A stretch of 64,000 nt of DNA from NCBI RefSeq assembly GCF_001547525.1, contig NZ_LNJP01000004.1:1-64000 (forward strand), written 5' to 3'. Under the pieces are notes generated by a model that saw only the letters and a program-made list of their open reading frames with translations, was not told the DNA's origin and did not search any database. The translations under genes were made by a program, and so were the position numbers. This DNA comes from Burkholderia anthina. Its GTDB lineage: Bacteria > Pseudomonadota > Gammaproteobacteria > Burkholderiales > Burkholderiaceae. This document shows, one piece after another, positions 63,230-64,000 of this stretch. Each line of letters opens with the position of its first letter. Positions within the stretch are counted from its first letter, which is position 1.

Positions 63230-64000
63230 GCGCGCAACCGCACGTCAACGGCGCGCCGCCTGCCGGGCACGGCGGCACGCGCGCGGTGCGCGTGGTGCTC
63301 GCGATCCTCGCGCTCGACGTTCTCGGCACGGGGCTGGCGATGCCGGTGCTGCCGACGCTCGTCGCGGGGCTCGCGGGCCTGTCGCCCGCGCGCGTTTCGC
63401 TCGTGCTGGGCGCGGCGATCGCGTCCTACTCGGCAATGCAGTTCCTGTGCGCACCGATGCTGGGCGCGCTCAGCGACCGGTACGGACGCCGCCCGGTGCT
63501 GCTGGCCGCGCTCGTCGGCATCGCGGCGAGCCACTGGACCGTCGCGTTCGGTGGCGGTCTGGCGTCGCTGCTGATCGGCCGCGCGCTCGGCGGTGCCGCC
63601 GCCGCGAACGTGTCGACCGTGATGGCGTATCTGGCCGATGTCAGCGACGGCGAGCGCCGCACGCATCTGTACGGCAGCGCGGGCGGGGTCATCGCGGTCG
63701 GACTCGTGGCTGGCCCGGTCGCTGGCGGCTGGCTCGCGTCGTTCGACCCGTACCTGCCGTTCGCGATCGCCGGCGCGCTGGCCGCGCTGAATGCGGCGTA
63801 CGTCGCATCGTGGCTGCCGGAAAGCCTGCCGGCCGCGCACCGGCGAACGTTCGACTGGCGCCGTGCGCAGCCTTTGGGCAGCCTGCGCGCGCTGTTCGGC
63901 AACCAAACGCTGCGTCCGTACCTGCTGGCGTTACTGCTGACCTGGGCCGCATACGGCGTGTTCCAGAGCTGCTTCGTGCTCGCGAACCAGGCGCGTTACG
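63226..64000 (+). CDS. MFS exporter (TetA/DHA1-like), 3' end outside window
   Basis: The first 258 residues are visible. Transmembrane helices begin at about residue 22; motif A is LGALSDRYGRRPVLL and motif C-like glycines occur in GGVIAVGLVAGPVAGGW, typical of 12-helix DHA1 drug:H+ antiporters of the tetracycline group. The start overlaps the NRPS-PKS stop by 4 bp (ATGA), so it is translationally coupled and probably exports the peptide. The gene runs off the right edge. Confidence 0.88.
   Translation, partial: MSAQPHVNGAPPAGHGGTRAVRVVLAILALDVLGTGLAMPVLPTLVAGLAGLSPARVSLVLGAAIASYSAMQFLCAPMLGALSDRYGRRPVLLAALVGIAASHWTVAFGGGLASLLIGRALGGAAAANVSTVMAYLADVSDGERRTHLYGSAGGVIAVGLVAGPVAGGWLASFDPYLPFAIAGALAALNAAYVASWLPESLPAAHRRTFDWRRAQPLGSLRALFGNQTLRPYLLALLLTWAAYGVFQSCFVLANQARY

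Overview
The window is high-GC DNA with densely packed genes and reads as Burkholderia, most likely the B. cepacia complex. The pointers are a PenA-type class A beta-lactamase divergent from its AmpR/PenR-type LysR regulator, Burkholderia-style housekeeping neighbours, and a large secondary-metabolism block. No rRNA, tRNA, CRISPR array or intact insertion sequence was seen. The autotransporter at the left edge and the MFS gene at the right edge are cut by the window.

Region 1 (1-29 kb) is mostly ordinary accessory and housekeeping genes: a repeat-rich autotransporter, a glycogen-debranching-like enzyme, penR/penA, a QseB/QseC two-component pair divergent from a YgiW-type BOF protein, an RpiR regulator, a GNAT, an ankyrin protein, a PEP-mutase-family lyase, a P450, a rhodanese/FtrA pair, an M20 peptidase, an Ldh-type oxidoreductase, TfoX-like, NnrU, TauE and glycine-zipper proteins. 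Its outstanding feature is eight copies of a 65-bp element carrying paired inverted DnaA-box-like sites. All eight lie in the two gaps between convergent genes at 8.2-8.6 and 10.7-11.6 kb.

Region 2 (29.5-44.8 kb) looks like a small-molecule pathway. It has its own aromatic supply: a DAHP synthase, a shikimate kinase, a chorismate mutase/prephenate dehydratase with altered Phe-binding motifs, and a shortened DAHP-synthase-like protein lacking the catalytic motif. Beside these are two hot-dog thioesterases, an acyl-CoA-dehydrogenase homologue, a nitronate-monooxygenase-family flavoprotein, a Rieske dioxygenase with ferredoxin, a DUF1330 protein and a tripartite efflux pump. Prephenate dehydratase, thioesterase and acyl-CoA dehydrogenase together recall tropone/tropolone (tda-like) biosynthesis from the phenylacetyl-CoA catabolic shunt. 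That product assignment is inference.

Region 3 (45.3-64 kb) holds a membrane fatty-acid desaturase divergent from a two-protein NRPS/PKS line: C-(half C)-A-T, then C-A-T-C-A-T-KS-AT-DH-KR-T-TE. It is followed by a translationally coupled MFS exporter. The logic predicts an N-acylated tripeptide extended by one malonate.

Regions 2 and 3 appear to share control. A 79-residue stand-alone LuxR-type HTH protein is encoded at 30.7 kb. Five lux-box-like sites (CTG-N10-CAG, with a shared AA-N-T core; one has a single mismatch) lie in intergenic DNA, 64-80 bp upstream of the thioesterase, DAHP synthase, efflux, acyl-CoA dehydrogenase and desaturase start codons. The last of these is also shared with the NRPS promoter.
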